From: Hypericum androsaemum
Lineage: Eukaryota > Streptophyta > Magnoliopsida > Malpighiales > Hypericaceae
Direction: 5' to 3'
Length of the DNA: 64,000 nt
Assembly: GCA_963995505.1 (NCBI GenBank)
Contig: OZ023180.1
Location: forward strand, 558,501-622,500
Under the pieces are notes generated by a model. It did no database searches. It saw only the letters and a program-made list of their open reading frames with translations, and was not told where the DNA came from. Below are positions 10,031 to 23,757 of this stretch, piece by piece; the first letter of the stretch is position 1, and every line of letters starts with the position of its first letter. The position numbers and the translations under genes were made by a program.

Positions 10031-12140
10031 AATCCGAAACCTAATTAAGCTAAAATAACTCTCTCACCAGTTAATTTAAGTCCATATTGGTACGCAACTT
10101 TTAAATTTGTAAACGGGATTATATGGAGGGCCTACCCTATACCTAAAAATGAATGCCTTCCAAAAGAAAAATGTTTTAGGGACTATTTTGGTAAGTTATA
10201 AACTCTCAGTACATTATATTAAGACTCAGGAATTTGTACATTTTTTTCCTAATTTTAATTAACACTTTTGGGCCACACTATGAATTTTAAATTATAGACA
10301 AAAGGGTACCCTTTTGGCTTCACGACAAACTCCCCAACAAAGCAAAACAATTTAGGGTTCAAAGAATTTATTTCTCTAAAGAGAATAGAAACATAAGGAT
10401 GTTAAAAAAATGGGTCATATGGAGGCCCACCGGTCTAACACCTAGCTCCCCTAAAAAAAGTCCAACACCCCACGGTTAAAAAACCATCAAAAGAAAAAAG
10501 AAACCCTAAACTCAGAACACCCTCCTCCGTCAAACAAAATTTTTTGGGATTAGAGGTACTTGTGGTTTCATAAAAAAAGTTTCGGGTGATTCCTTCAAGG
10601 TTTACGGTTTTCTTCCTTTCTTACAAGTGATGCATTAGACTTTAATGACAAGGAATCCACTTTGAGTATCTATGCATCAGAATTGTTTTGGTGGGTCACT
10701 TCCTTTCTTTTATTCTATCTTTTATTTATTTATTTTTGGTGAAATCTTTTTTTTTTGAAGTAGATGAATATATTACTTGAAAAAAATTAGCGTGCGCTTG
10801 TAGCAACATCACCATGCGTCTAAGTAGAGAGAGGTACTAGAAAGCCAAAAAAGAGTCTGTGTTGGCTCAAGTAGCCTTCGTGCAAATCTCGGAAAACCCC
10901 ATAGATTAAACATTGCTGCAGTCATTCCCTCAATAAAAAACATTGTTGCATTCATTGCAGTCCCATACTGGCAAAAGACAAAAATTGGCTAAAGAGACTA
11001 ATGAGTACAATTTTTTAAAATTTAGGAATTATTTTACTAAAGACTAGACCTCTCATTACATTACATTAAAACTTAGGAACTTCTGAAATTTTTCTCCTTA
11101 AAATTATATACTAGTACCAACCTAAGCCTACGTGATCCCCTTTTAAAAGGCCTTGATAAAGACACAGCCCATGGAGGAAAAAAAAACTAGAGATTCCCAA
11201 TTATTAGTTCTAAAGTTCAAAATTTAGTGACCTTAAAAGAACGTTGTTTCTCTTCAATCCACCTACCAATAAGCGCCAACATCTTTATTTATTAAATTTT
11301 TTTGGGGTAAGGCCAACATCTTTATTATTGAAAATAATAAATACAGTGCCAAAAAGGGCATCATCATTAGTTATTTTTTCTGAAATTTAAGCATTAAAAC
11401 CGTTAAAGCAACCACCACAAAACAGAAGATATGTAAAGCTATCTTTGGAATTTTTCGATTGATGCAGTGGACGGCAAATTTTAGGGGGCATTGGGAATCA
11501 AAGCTATAAAGAAGAACGACCCTTAATTTTCTTAATGGATGGATAAAGAGAGATGCCCATCTCCAAAAAGCCACTCAATGTATTATTTTTTAAATATTCG
11601 TTGAAAGAGTTATTTAATGGTTTCAAGTACGAAATATTACATTTACATTTATATTAAATATTTATTTGAAAATTTTATTGTTATTAAAAAATCGGATTCG
11701 ACTCAAACTTACGGTAGTCGTACGTTCTATACCAAAATACAAATGCATAAAATAATAAAGTGTATAGTTGTAGTTAAATGAAAAGCGATGGGGATATGTT
11801 AATCTTGATAGTATCAAGAACAGGCTAATTAAGCGGGTCCTGAGTGCTCATACCGATTCCTTTCTTATAATAGGAATCCCCTACCAAAAATTGAAAAGCT
11901 ACTTCGTGGTCCAATGAGGATTTTAAGGAATGAAGGAACCCTTATATTCTTGATGGACATCGATGGGTCTAGGATCAGGCTCCAAGGTAAAGGAGAATGA
12001 CATTCTTAATTGGGAAATTCGGATGTCCTTTTCATTCATAATTAGAACCAATTAATCAAGTTTTTGATTGTTGCTGAAGTGTGAAAAAATACTTCGATGT
12101 AGGTGAAGCCTGGTCGGATTTTAGGCAACTACTCGGGACC
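10031..12140. other. AT-rich intergenic DNA with a degenerate long direct repeat
   Basis: No gene recognised. Two diverged direct copies of an about 75 bp unit lie at about 10170-10250 and 11028-11105 (both contain a 'GG-A-TATTTT..TA..-ACTCTCA-TACATTA-ATTAA-ACT-AGGAA-TT' pattern), perhaps worn LTRs or an ancient duplication. No coding frame lies between them. Confidence 0.35.
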
Positions 12141-12147
12141 TTTTGTT

Positions 12148-12235
12148 GGGTTCAAGGAGTCAACGATCCGCTAGGTTCAAGAGGTTGATCATCTGCTAGG
12201 TTCAAGGAGTCGATTGTCCGCTAGGTTTAGTCGAC
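12148..12235. repeat. Short tandem array, 25 bp period
   Basis: Three and a half imperfect copies of a 25 bp unit that begins GGTTCAAGGAGT and ends CCGCTA, changing by a few bases between copies. Confidence 0.75.
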
Positions 12236-12352
12236 CAATTGGATATGACGACCTTGACCGGCTGAAGGTAACTACCAATTAGATATAGCGACTTTGACCA
12301 TCTAAAGGTAACAACTGAATGAGGGTAGCGACTTCGACTTGTGAAAGATAAC
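12232..12352. repeat. Short tandem array, about 39 bp period
   Basis: Three imperfect copies of a unit of about 39 bp with the pattern 'ACCAATTRGATATRRCGACYTTGACC-GCTAAAGGTAAC' directly after the 25 bp array. Copy three is the most diverged. Confidence 0.65.
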
Positions 12353-13760
12353 TCTTGGAGTTGAGAATTAACTCGGGTTAGCCTAGGTGAAGCTAGCGTA
12401 AAATTGCTAGTTATGATAACCTAGCAAAAAAATCGCTAATTAAAGTAAGCGATTCCATCGCTGAATGGTGAAAGTCAGCAATTCCATTGCTAGTTGGCCA
12501 TGATAAGCGATGGTGAAGAGTGGTCGACGAGTTTCGGTAAGAAAATTCTAACTTTTTACTCTGAAGTCTGATTGATGTGATTCAAGTTACTGTGTGAAGT
12601 TGAGACAAGAAGGTTCAAAATCTACTTGAGCTCGGTTCTAGGCCGATCGTCGGCCAGCTTACTCCAAGCCAATCGTCATACTTTAGTAGAATGATTGCAT
12701 CTTGTGACTCAGAACTTGGATTGATATAATCCAAGTTGCCGTACAAAGCTAAGATATAGATCTACAACTTTGTAGTTTATAGATTCTTCAAATGCGAAGT
12801 AGAAAAAAGGTCAAAAATCTAGTTGAAGTTAAAATCGTTCATCTGGTAAGGTCAGCAATTTTAAGGCACTTGAGGAGTTCATCAATTTTTGGTCACTCGA
12901 GGAGATGAGCGATTTCTATCTCTGCTAAAGAGTCAACAATTTGCATTTCTACTTCTGGGAGTTTGCAATTTTTATCTTGGCTGTGGGGAGTCAGCGATTC
13001 GTTTTGACTTCGTGGACTTAGCAATTTTTAGTTAACTCTCGAGAATTAGCAATTTTGGCCCAACTATGAGAAGTTACTCCAGTCATAGCATGGAGCGGGA
13101 GACCTAGATGAACAAGGACATCGAGAGGCCGAGGGACGTACTCTTGAAGAGATGGAAAGAGTTAAAGTGACCGGATGTACTCGGACTCTTAGGATTAAGA
13201 ATAAACATGGACTCTGAGAAGAACAGGATAAGCATGAAGAGACCAGATATGCTTGGGTTCTTGGAGTCACACACGGACTCGAAATCAAGAAGACGTCGAA
13301 GACGGTTGAACTTCTATAGGCCGAAGGAGTCTGAGTCGGACTAAGATAGGCATTGGAGGAGGATAGATTTTTGGTCATCGAGTCTGACTAGAACACTGCT
13401 TAGTGTATGAGGCCGGGTAGGTTTTTAATTTTCTATATAAGCAATGCATGATGTATAGGCATAGAAACCACAAAATACACACACAAAACCCCAATATAAC
13501 ATCGTGAAAGTAATTGTGGACGGGTCCAAAGTGATCTCCAAAAGAACAATCGCAAAGAGGAGGAGAAAAAAAATGGGTAGAAGAGGAGCAGAACATCAAA
13601 AAGAACCTTAGATCGAGGAGAGGGAGAAAAAAGTGAAGAACCTTATAGGGTCGATCTAAGAAAAAGGGAGAAAAAAGTGAAGAACCTTAGATGGTCGATC
13701 TAAAGGAGAGGGAGAAAATAACGAAGATAAAAAAAATTGGATAGTTGTACCCATGTGGGT
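12353..13760. other. Non-coding region with further degenerate tandem repeats
   Basis: Between about 12840 and 13075 the words GTCAGCAATTT/GAGTCAGCGATT recur about every 30-45 bp. At about 13600-13725 an about 55-60 bp unit (GGGAGAAAAAAGTGAAGAAC followed by CTTA..GGTCGATCTAA) is repeated about two and a half times. The region resembles a non-coding part of an old LTR retroelement, but I find no protein motif and no LTR ends. Confidence 0.35.
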
Positions 13761-16700
13761 GTATTGAGGAATGTCCGTCTTACATTGAAGAACCTAGGGC
13801 CTTTATATAGGCAAACAACTAGATAAATACTAGAAACTGAAAAAATAATCTCTAAAAATACGTAAGTGAAAGATAAATAACAAGCCTAACAATTATTTCA
13901 GTAAAAAGATAAATCTCAAAAGAAGATATAAAAGTAATCTAAAAATAAAAGTAAATTTATAGAGATAAAGTTCGTCTAGGATATAGATTTTGAAATCCAA
14001 CAATCGCACACACGTCGGGCCACTTAAAAAGCAGTCCAGTTTAAGTGGGTTGATACCCATTTTGTACTGATATCTAAAATTGAGTATAGATTTTAAAAAA
14101 TAGTCAAAATTTTCCAAAATTGGGAGTGCTTAAATGGGAATAAATCATATTTTTAGAAACTTATATTTATTTTTTGATGACAAAAACGATGATCAACACA
14201 AATATTTTTTTTATAAGTGAATTTTCTATTAACCTCGAATGAGTATTAATCTCAAGTGAATATGTACATAGTTAAAATCTGTATCAACTACAGTAAAACA
14301 CCCAATCACCTTTGCGATTCAAAGATACAAAATTAAGTGTTGATCACCAAAATCTGAAATCAAATTGGACCAAATTAGTCACTCCCTTGGAATGGAATGA
14401 TTAACCCCAATATTTAATCTCCTTTTAATTAGAATTGTTATTTGTCAGTGGCTTTCTGCGGCTCGCGCACACACACTCGAGTCCAACCATGATTACAAGA
14501 AAGCTAAATACACTATGTAGCAAACTTACCTTTATAAAGTAATTATATAATTCATCAATGTGCTGGACTAGATGAGTTTTTTGTGCATATCTTTTGCCAC
14601 TAGTATAGCATTTTATATAGAGAGGCGACTACGGGAGTGCTTTGACCTTATTATCATTTCTTGTACTATATATGTTGAACTAGTGTTTTAATTGTCAACT
14701 TGGAGCCCTTAGATAACGTTGAAAAACTCCCATGCCAATGATTGTTGGAGATTTTATTTCAAATTGAGTTTGAGTGGACGTCTTATTAAGATTATGCGAT
14801 GACACGTGTACCATGTAATATATTACCTACTTCTTTAGGTGGAATCTTTCTAACCTTTTGTTCTTACGATGATGTGACAACGAAAACGAAATATTAATCT
14901 TAAGGGTCGTATTAAATTATAGAAGAATATATGAGAAATTTTTTTGATAAGTAAAATTATATTACTTCTGAAAAAAATTCTAAAAATACTTTCATCCATA
15001 TACCTACAATAAAAAAAGATAAATATTTATCAAATAGTTTCTACTTATAAATACTATCTAATTTCCGTTGTCCGAAGAAACCAACCAAAAACAATCTCCC
15101 ACACCATAATACTTGGAACCGAATAGTCTCCCAAGAAAGCACCCAAACCACTCCAACCAAAACAAGACAGATTAATCAAGGAGGATTATAGTTCTTTGAC
15201 TGAACACTGCAAGCAGAGGCCCCACGAAGGCTCGCAAAAACTTGCGAAGCTTTAGCGTTCCAAGTTAATCCGAGCATCTGAGAGACATTCTATATGTCCT
15301 TCGTCAACTTTGCTTGTGGAAGTTATAAGATCATCAATCTAATATAACAAAAAATTTTGATGTACTTATTTCGTTTCGGTCATAAAATTTATATGCGAAG
15401 TTATAAGATCATTAGTCTAATATAATAGTTTTTTCTTTTCAGATAAAAAACAACCAAAATTTCTAAATTGTGTAAACAATTATTAATTTCCTAAAAAATG
15501 TTTATTTAGCGAGAAGTTGACAAATCGTCGGCTGTTTTCTATCTCAAAAAATTTACGCGAGATAAAAAATTCATCATTTGAATACCTAAGTAGCAATTTA
15601 TCTCCAACATTTTGACAAATGGTAAGACAAAAGTTGAAACAACTTGCTATTAGATCGTCTCTCATTCGGGTGCATCACGTGGCGGCCTCTGAGGGAGAGT
15701 TGATCGGCTCCAATTTTTTTAATAAAAAAGTACGTGAATTTTATTAAATGGGTACCCATTTTGAAAATTTTAATTAATTATAAGTCGAAGTTTAGGGATT
15801 TGAATTGGTTTGTAATTCATTTTTCATTGATCATGCGGTTGGATCCTAGCCGCTTTTCGTTGTTTCAGCTTTTCAGTACTTATGTGTGTGGATTAGAATT
15901 TAATTAATCAACCACTAATTTAATCTCGTAGTTGTCCACTAAATTTGACGAATAATGATTGAAGATAAGCTAAATTAAGATCCCTGAGCGCGGCCGTTTA
16001 TATCAATTCGATGGTTATAGAACCCTCATTATAATTAGAAAAAAAGCTAGTTGCTTATAATTAAGGCTTAATTATTTCCCCGCGAGCACGCCGGCAAGAG
16101 AAAATACTTACTTCCATTTTCATAATTATGGCTTAATTTTTTAAACTGTAATATTTATAGTCGATCACTTTTAGATCCTATTAAGAATTAATTTAACATC
16201 CATGGTTCATCAATTAATTCCATGATGCAAATGCAATTAATAGTCACTTTGAATAATTAAATAATTATTATTTGTACTATTCATTCGGATATGATTGAGC
16301 CAACTAATCCAATTTCGAGATGGCAAAAACACCCAAACATATTTAACATTATTGCATTCTCAAGAACTCGAGAGTTCTTAGTTAAACTAAATTAATATTA
16401 TCATCAGTTGATTTAAATATTTATCTATATTAAATAATCTTTTCTTCTTCCATGTCCGGATCCACTAAAAGGGGAATTCTCTTTGCGCACTTAGCTTTCC
16501 TGAAAACAAGTTCTCCACAAACATTGTCGTTGAGGTGACTGATTACCTTTTTTTAATTGGAGCCAACCTCACCTCTACCATAATAAACAATATTTAGGTA
16601 TATAATTTCACTAACATCCTAAATACACCCATCTATACATTTTTTTAATCAGTATAAACACATCCCTATATAGATTACATGTTGAGGCACTTGAATTTCT

Positions 16701-17160
16701 AAAAGAAGTTGATAGCTTCAGCCATGGCAGCCTCTTTCGGTTGCACTCGTTGTTATAATAACCAATGGTGATGAGTTCAAAGTTTCCATGTCATTGGAAT
16801 CAATTTCTCTATGGTTAGGAGTTAGGACCGGTGGCTCCACTGACACTAGTTAAAGTTGGTAAATTAAGGCCAATGCCAAGATTGTTTGGTTGACTCGAAA
16901 GGCAACACAAGCCGGATAATTTGATGCATATACTAACAGCATATACGAACAAATGATCACTTAGATCGACTAATGAAAAATTATTTTAAGATAACCAAGA
17001 AGTCTCGAATTTGAGTCCTTAAAAATATAATAGTATTAAAATTTTATTATTTTTTAAATATCCTAACATATTCAAATCTAAATTTAGCTTGTAGTTAAAG
17101 TTAGGTTGAAATGTCAATCAAAGAAGCTCACTTTTAACCTACTACTAACATTGGTACCTG
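13761..17160. other. AT-rich intergenic DNA, nothing recognised
   Basis: Only short, random-looking frames and low-complexity A/T runs. No RNA gene, gene fragment or bounded mobile element could be supported. Confidence 0.4.
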
Positions 17161-17675
17161 TCATGGTGGTTCTAAAACTAATTCAAGCAACAAATTTGAA
17201 CTGAAATTTTGAGATGTTTTTTCCTGAATAGTTGAAATAACAGACTTTAGGTGGGTGAATCGAATTTTTTTTTTTTTGAGCTCACCCAATTTGTGTTTTA
17301 TATTTTTTTTATGGGCCAAAACCATGCCAAGTAAGGCCCAAAATATCCACCGGCATCCTAATTCTAGGCCCACCAAGAGGAACAACGGAGGACGAAAATC
17401 GAATCGAGAAGGTGATGGAAATTGGAAAAAAAAAAAGGTATATCCTAATAATTGGGGAAGACCTGGCAGGAAAATCAAACACCGCCACGCGCGCAGAGGG
17501 CAGCAGACAAGCCTCCTCGCAAACTCCCCAGGCCACTCGCTGACCAACAGGCGCGTGGATCACACACCCCAGTTCAGGTGGGGGAGGGAGACAACGACAC
17601 TGATCTCGATCTCATCTCATCTCTATCGTTAAATATTTTTTCCGTAATTTCCTGATATTTATTGAATTTGTATAT

Positions 17676-20600
17676 ATGGATCCGTCGCTTTCTTCGTGTC
17701 CGTCCTCGCCTACGGTGACCGCAGCCGCCGTAGCGTCGTCGGGGACAGCGGCGTCGTGGTTCTCCGGGATCGTGCGGGGCCGGCCGTCCAGTTTCAAGAT
17801 GTCTCAGAGCAGCAGCAGCTACGTCGGGGAAGATGGCGGGGTGGGGCCCATCAAGGGCAAGAACCAGTTCCGGGGCGTACTGTTCAAGTACGGGCCCAAC
17901 CCCGTCCAGGTATTCGATCTTTTGCCTAAAAGATGCTTTCTTTTCCAAGAATTGGGTTTGATGGAGTGATTTGTGAAACGAAGGGGAAATGTGTGAAAGG
18001 GAGATATCAAGGCATACCATTTACGAGCTTGTTCATGAGTTGCAGGTGGCGTTTAAGACGGGTGATTATAAGCAACAGGTCATTTTCATTGGTGGATTGA
18101 CCGATGGTTTCCTTGCTACCGAGTATGTACCAAGTTCAGATTAGGCATGTTCATATTGGCCGTTACTTCGAATCTTTGCATACTGCATTTTAATCCCGAG
18201 ATTAGCTGATGAGGAGTTTGTGCGAGGCTGAGCATGGCAGGTCATGGTTGTGATAACTCTTGCTTTCCCAAATCTCAGTTACTTGGAACCTCTTGCAATC
18301 GCTTTGGATAAGGAGAGGTGCTCACTTGTTCAGCTTCTCATGTCGTCCTCTTATAGTGGATATGGAACATCCAGCTTACAGCAGGTAATTAATTCTCTTC
18401 CCATCACATTCCGGTATCTTGCTTTTGGTGTTCCAGCTCCTGTTGTGTCTTCGTGTTTCATTTACTCCTGTTGTGCTCTTCTTGATTTTGCTTTGATCAA
18501 GACCACATACAAGATTTTATGGCTTTAAAGGATACTCTAAAGCCATAGTGGTAGGTTGGGTGGCATTTGACTTGTCAGCACAATCTTTGCCCTTCTCCAG
18601 AAAGTGCCTTTTTTTCAAAATTTTTGTTTTGCCTACCATGGCAGATATTTTTGGTCGGAGGTTGTCAATGTTAGTACAGCTTTGGTGTTTCAGGAGCATC
18701 CACCATTCGGCCATTGATCTTCACATTTTGGGAGATGCCCCTACTATAGATTAGCCTATTAGGAACATCCGAGGATGAATTAAAAGCCCCCGATGCTATT
18801 TTGCCTTTATCTCATGGTTGCTCCTGGGACTGCTTTGATGCAAGTAATGCTATTGCAGATTGGCTACTGATAAGCCTTCGCCTCTCAGATTATAAGTTGA
18901 TCTTGCTTTGTTTGTATTGAAGGATGCCAAGGAACTTGATCAGTTGGTAAGTTATTTGATCAACAAAGAAGACTCTGAGGGGGTCGTTCTGCTTGGTCAT
19001 AGTACAGGTTGCCAGGTGAGTTTCTGCATTATGTTGAAATATTACTTAACTAAATTCCTATAACTTAATTTTTGTGCTCTGCATAACATTGCAGGATATT
19101 GTGTATTATATGCGTACTAATGCCGCATGCTCTAGGGCAGTCCGTGCAGCCATATTGCAGGTAGCTAGTTATATGACTTGTTAACTCAAGTACTCAACCA
19201 GAGCTGTCTTTCTTTCCTTGTTTTCTTTAATTGGAATTATTTCTACTCATTTCGGAGATGGCATTTGTGAAATGCATTATTCCTCACGGGATACTCGCAT
19301 TTTATCCCAGCTCTATAGCATGCTCATTCCGTAAACCTGCTCTGCTTCCAAATTCTTTTATGTTCCATAGGTGGATAAATCAATTAGTTTCCATGGTAAC
19401 GCTTTATTTCTTCCGGTTGTGTACATGCTGTGCTATGCTTGCAGTTATCAGTCACAATTCCGTTTGGAATGTTCAGGCTCCAGTTAGTGATCGAGAATAC
19501 AAAGCAACTCTTCCTGAAACTGCTGCTATGATTGACTTGGCTTCGAGCATGATAGCAGAAGGTCGGGGATCAGAATTGATGCCAAAGGAAGCAGATCCAT
19601 CTGCTCCTATATCTGCTTTCAGGTGGGCTTTTTGTAGGGATGATCAAAGCAGGAATCTTCATCCACTTTGAGTTGCATACTTGCATTGTGGAAAAATAAA
19701 CATTTCGCTCATTGCGCTAACCGTTTTCAGGTATTATTCACTTTGCTCCTACATGGGAGATGATGACATGTTCAGCTCTGACCTTACTGATGACCAGCTG
19801 AGATTGAGACTGGGGCACATGTGCAACACGCCTTGCCAGGTATTCATAGCTTCCACACAAGTTGCTGATTTGTTTAACCCTGCTAGATTTTATGTAATAT
19901 GTGTGAGCGTCGGTGCCTGAAATGTGGATTATCAATAGCATTTATTTTGTTGAATTAGCATGTTTTAATCTGCTATATCATGGGACTACATAGATGTTCA
20001 AAAAAAAAAGGGACTACATATCTGCACTTGTATTGGCTAAAGTACAATGCAATTTCAGTCAATAATATTATCTTTAAGTACACTGGAGGCACGTTTGGGT
20101 GCTGAACCAATAATTTCAAACTTACATTTTGGAAATAGTATTTTTCTGGGTACATCCCAGTAGTTTGTGTTCGTAGCGTGATGGTAATCAAGTTGAGTTG
20201 TGCATCAAATAACTACAAGAACATGGTCTCCCCCCAGATATACCATCAAAATGCTAACCTTCTAATGCTGGCCATCCTGTATCTTTGCATCCATAGGTTA
20301 TCTTCTCCATGGCCGACGAGTATGTTCCAGCGTATGTGGATAAGAAAGCACTGGTGGAAAGGTGAGCATACCACACTCTTCTCCTTGCATCGTTCCCTAG
20401 TGCTTCCTAAGCCGCTTTTCAAGTTGCATACAGATGAAAAAAACAGGTTGTCCGGGGAGAAGGCTGGTTTAATGGTCCTCTGTGCATGCTCCCTCAAGTC
20501 GAACATTGTCATGCTTGTGGATTATGTGTTTTGAGTAGAAGAATGAATGTGGTGGGACTGAGCAATTCCGTTGGCCTGCAGATTGTGCAGAGCAATGGGC

Positions 20601-20729
20601 GGGGCAGAGAAAGTCGAGATTGAACATGGGAATCACTCGCTCTCTAACCGAACGGGTGAAGCTGTGGAGGCAATCATAAATTTTGTCAAGAGAGAGGGAC
20701 CTGCAGGCTGGGATGATCCCTGGAACTGA
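17676..20729 (+). CDS. Alpha/beta-hydrolase, DUF1749 family, nine exons
   Basis: Nine exons: 17676-17909, 18046-18122, 18279-18384, 18923-19015, 19095-19160, 19477-19622, 19731-19839, 20297-20361, 20582-20729. All junctions are GT-AG, phases agree, and the product is 347 residues. A Ser/Ala-rich head is followed by the hydrolase core: VIFIGGLTDGFLAT, LVQLLMSSSYSGYGTSSLQQ, then the nucleophile elbow GHSTG in VVLLGHSTGCQDIVYYM, an acid candidate in MADEYVPAYV, and the catalytic His candidate in HGNHSLSN. These make a full Ser-Asp-His triad. The family (DUF1749/UPF0613; Arabidopsis At5g19050 type) is conserved in plants and fungi, but its substrate is unknown. Some relatives act in siderophore hydrolysis in fungi; I would not extend that to plants. 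No membrane segment or clear signal peptide is seen. Confidence 0.92.
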
Positions 20730-21260
20730 CAGACATTCTAGTGCCAGTTATGGTATGCCCTTCTAGTGTTTCTTGGAATAGAGATCGGCTGCAATTCATC
20801 TTTATCTATTTTCTAAAGTACAAACTTCCGGGCTTGGTGGTTTCAGGAGATGGAATGATATTCTTTTTTTTCCTTTCCTTTGGTTTTGTTTTTTCTTGTT
20901 TAAAAGGCAAGTTAATATTATGTCATTGGACAATTCCTTTCATTTTTATCGATTTCCCAATATTACATGGGCCCCAATTCTTTGCTCGCTATTGGTTCAA
21001 CCTTAGCCTCTCTCTCGTTTTAATTAAAAGCAACTTGTATATTCATGCTTATATTAGTAGATTCCAATCTGTTTCTTTAATCCAAATATAAGATTAGGAA
21101 AACTAACAGCTTTCCACGTTCAGACAAATTAAATATTTTCCTCGTGAAAGTCAAATCGTATATTCATCACCTTTTTTTTGTATATTGAACACCTCTCATA
21201 TGCCACATGAAGGGGATTGCGACGCAAACGGCCATTTTTGCATGTTAGCCTCTCTTTTTT
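20730..21260. other. 3' flank of the hydrolase gene
   Basis: Contains the presumed 3' UTR and downstream AT-rich sequence. No other gene recognised. Confidence 0.4.
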
Positions 21261-22320
21261 GGCAAATTGCCATCCCTCACTTGGAGTTTGCTTAAATTAT
21301 TGTTTTAGCTCTTCCTATTTGAAAATCAAAAATTTGGCCCCCTAATTTTCTTTTATTGAACTCTAAGACCCCTCACTGATATCATCCAATTAACATAACT
21401 GTAAAATGACAATTATACCCTTCTAATAAATAAAAAAATTAACCCTCTCTCCTCCATCATCTCTCGTCCCTCCACCTTCTACCCTCCTCCCATATCTCTC
21501 TCCACCTTCCACCCTCCTCTCCCAATCTCTTCGCATAACCGCTAAAATCCAGGAATCTCCTCCCCAAAGATGAATTTCATAATGGAAGGAGGGGAAAAGA
21601 AGACCCAACAAGACAAATAAAATGTGGATTTAATTCTAAAAAGAAGAATCTTAATTTAATTGGAATTGGGGATTTTAGTTAGTTTTGGGTTAGTCTCCAT
21701 GTTCCAAAGGTTAGTCACCATGCTTTTTTATCTCAAGGATTCTATAGGCAGAGCAAACATCTCCTTTAAGCACCACCCAGTGACATAAGAACAATCACGA
21801 AACATCCTTTAAGCATCACCCAATGATGTAATCCAACTGATCTTCAACTTTTACTCTTAAGCCTTGGAAAAGTTCAACAAATTCGAACTACACCTTTTTT
21901 AATCAGAAAATCAACAACAAGAACTAAACCTTACAAGATCTCTGTGAGTTTTTTCACACCATTAAGCAGAGGAAACTATCCAGAAATTCATCTTACTTAG
22001 GCACTGGAACTTGACTTCAATGGAAGTTTTTATGCTTTCAACGAAAGAGAAGAGAGATTGGTTTTGGGGAGAAGAAGAGAGGAGAGAGAAGAGATGGATG
22101 GGAGGGAAGACAGAGGAAAGAGGAATAAGATGTTGATTTTTTTATTTTTTTTATTAGAAGAGTATAACTATCATTTTAAAATTATTTTGACTGGATAATA
22201 TCAATGAGAGGTCTTAGAGTTCAATAAAAATAAATTAGAAGGCCAAATTTTTGATTTTCAAACAGGAGGGGTTGAAACAGTAATTTAAGCAAATTTCAGG
22301 GGGCTGATTATAATTTGACC
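21261..22320. mobile_element. Diverged family C MULE-like TIR element
   Basis: Left end GGCAAATTGCCATCCC, right end reverse complemented GGTCAAATTATAATC. The arms share TTTGCTTAAATTATTGTTTT at the left and its complement TAATTTAAGCAAAT at the right, then a block on 'CTCTAAGACCCCTCA' matched by 'TGAGAGGTCTTAGAG', and a CAATTATACCC/AGTATAACTATC block. The flanks are T-runs (TCTCTTTTTT and TTTTTTTTT), so the target-site duplication cannot be proven. The interior has a CT-rich stretch (21440-21540) and a GA-rich stretch (22045-22130). No captured gene is recognised. Confidence 0.72.
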
Positions 22321-22850
22321 TTTTTTTTTCTTTCCAAAGGTTCTATCTTGTTGTACCGAGCTACTAGTTCATAGAGTTTAAGTAACACAATTAAATTTGA
22401 CTTATATATATATAGGGAGTAAACGCTGATAAAATAGTCCCTTCTGAATAAAACAAGTCAGTGAGAACTTATATAATACGTATGTAAGACGGTCACGTTA
22501 GAAAATGATTCACGCGATTGATATCTTGTATCCAGTCATTTATAATATAACTAATCAAGATTTAAGTTTAATATGATATATATCAGCTAATCAAGATTAA
22601 AATTGGATATTATATTTAAAAGGTAACATAATTTTTTCAATAAATTTTAATATTGATACAATCCCAATGACTCGAGTCTAGTAATTATAAATTTTAATAT
22701 TCGTGAGTCTACTGATTATATGAACATGGAACCAGTTAACCGTAATATCAAATATGCTTTAGTTTTAAATTACCTTGAATATATACACGCGACGTAATTC
22801 CTCGTGATACGGTGATATCTAAAGTGGATAGAGAAGTTGCGTTTGATAGT
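22321..22850. other. AT-rich intergenic DNA
   Basis: No gene recognised. A short TATATATATATA run occurs near 22405-22416. Confidence 0.4.
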
Positions 22851-22859
22851 TATTATAAA

Positions 22860-23405
22860 GAGAAAAGTTCACTAAAGTACCTTATAGTTTTATACTTTTT
22901 TATCTTAGTACTCTGTGGTTTGACTTTTTTTTTAGGTGACCGAGATTTCGAAAAGTGACTTTTGGTGATAAATTATTAATCAGGGTTGATTTTTCCAACC
23001 AAACCATACACATAGATGACACGTCATCACCACGTCATATTTTTATATCCTAAGTGGCGATGACGTGGCAAAATTACAAAATTTCAATTCCTTTATTTTT
23101 CTAACTCTAATTAAAAATCCCCAAAACTAATTATAAAATTTTTGGTGATGTGGCGATTTTATAATTTTGACTCTTGAAATTTTATAATTTTGCTACATCA
23201 TCGCCACTTAGGATATAAAAATACGATGTGGCGATGACGTGGCATTGATGTGTATGGTCAGGTTAGAAAAATTAACCCCAGTTAAAAATTTGTCACCAAA
23301 AGTGTCACTTTTCGAAATATTTGTCACTTAAAAAGAAAAAGTCAAACCACAGGGTACTATAATAACAAAGCGTGAAATTATAAGGTACTATAGAAAACTT
23401 TTTCC
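22860..23405. mobile_element. Family A MITE, almost fully palindromic
   Basis: Ends GAGAAAAGTTCACTAAAGTACC (left, 22 bp shown in part as GAGAAAAGTTCAC) and, reverse complemented, GGAAAAAGTTTTC. Flanks 22851-22859 (TATTATAAA) and 23406-23414 (TATAATAAA) form a 9 bp duplication with one mismatch. The two halves fold on each other over nearly their whole length: e.g. TCCTAAGTGGCGATGACG at about 23028 and its complement at about 23195-23215. ACGT-core words (TGACGTGG, CACGTCAT) recur in both arms. No coding sequence. Confidence 0.84.
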
Positions 23406-23414
23406 TATAATAAA

Positions 23415-23757
23415 TTCATCTGGCTGATCTGGAATACGATTACGTCTGGGATTCCAAATATACCGTTATATTTTATTTGAATAAATTACCCGAAAAAATT
23501 ATTAAGCATGATATTGACGAGATTAATAATTTATAGTTGTATTAACTGCTTTTTCACAAAACCACGGGCGACACAAGTTTGCATATATTTATACAAGTTG
23601 AATATAAATTATCCAAGCACTAAACGCATGTAATATATCCAAATCTGAGTCAAAATTTATATTATATGGTTCTGCGATCAACAAAATCTCGAAATACAAT
23701 AAGACTTTTCCCGGCCCAAAAAAAAATCGTCAAAAGGTTGAAGCTTTGGAATAAGCA
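23415..23757. other. Upstream region of the NXPE-like gene
   Basis: AT-rich, presumed promoter and 5' UTR of the gene starting at 23758. No specific element is claimed. Confidence 0.4.

Noticed and set aside
12148..12235. CRISPR-like spaced repeat
   Set aside because: Units are adjacent, imperfect and without unique spacers; this is a plant nuclear tandem repeat.
19231..19671. 146-residue frame suggesting a longer exon in the hydrolase gene
   Set aside because: Only 19477-19622 aligns with the protein family; the rest is intron with proper GT-AG borders.
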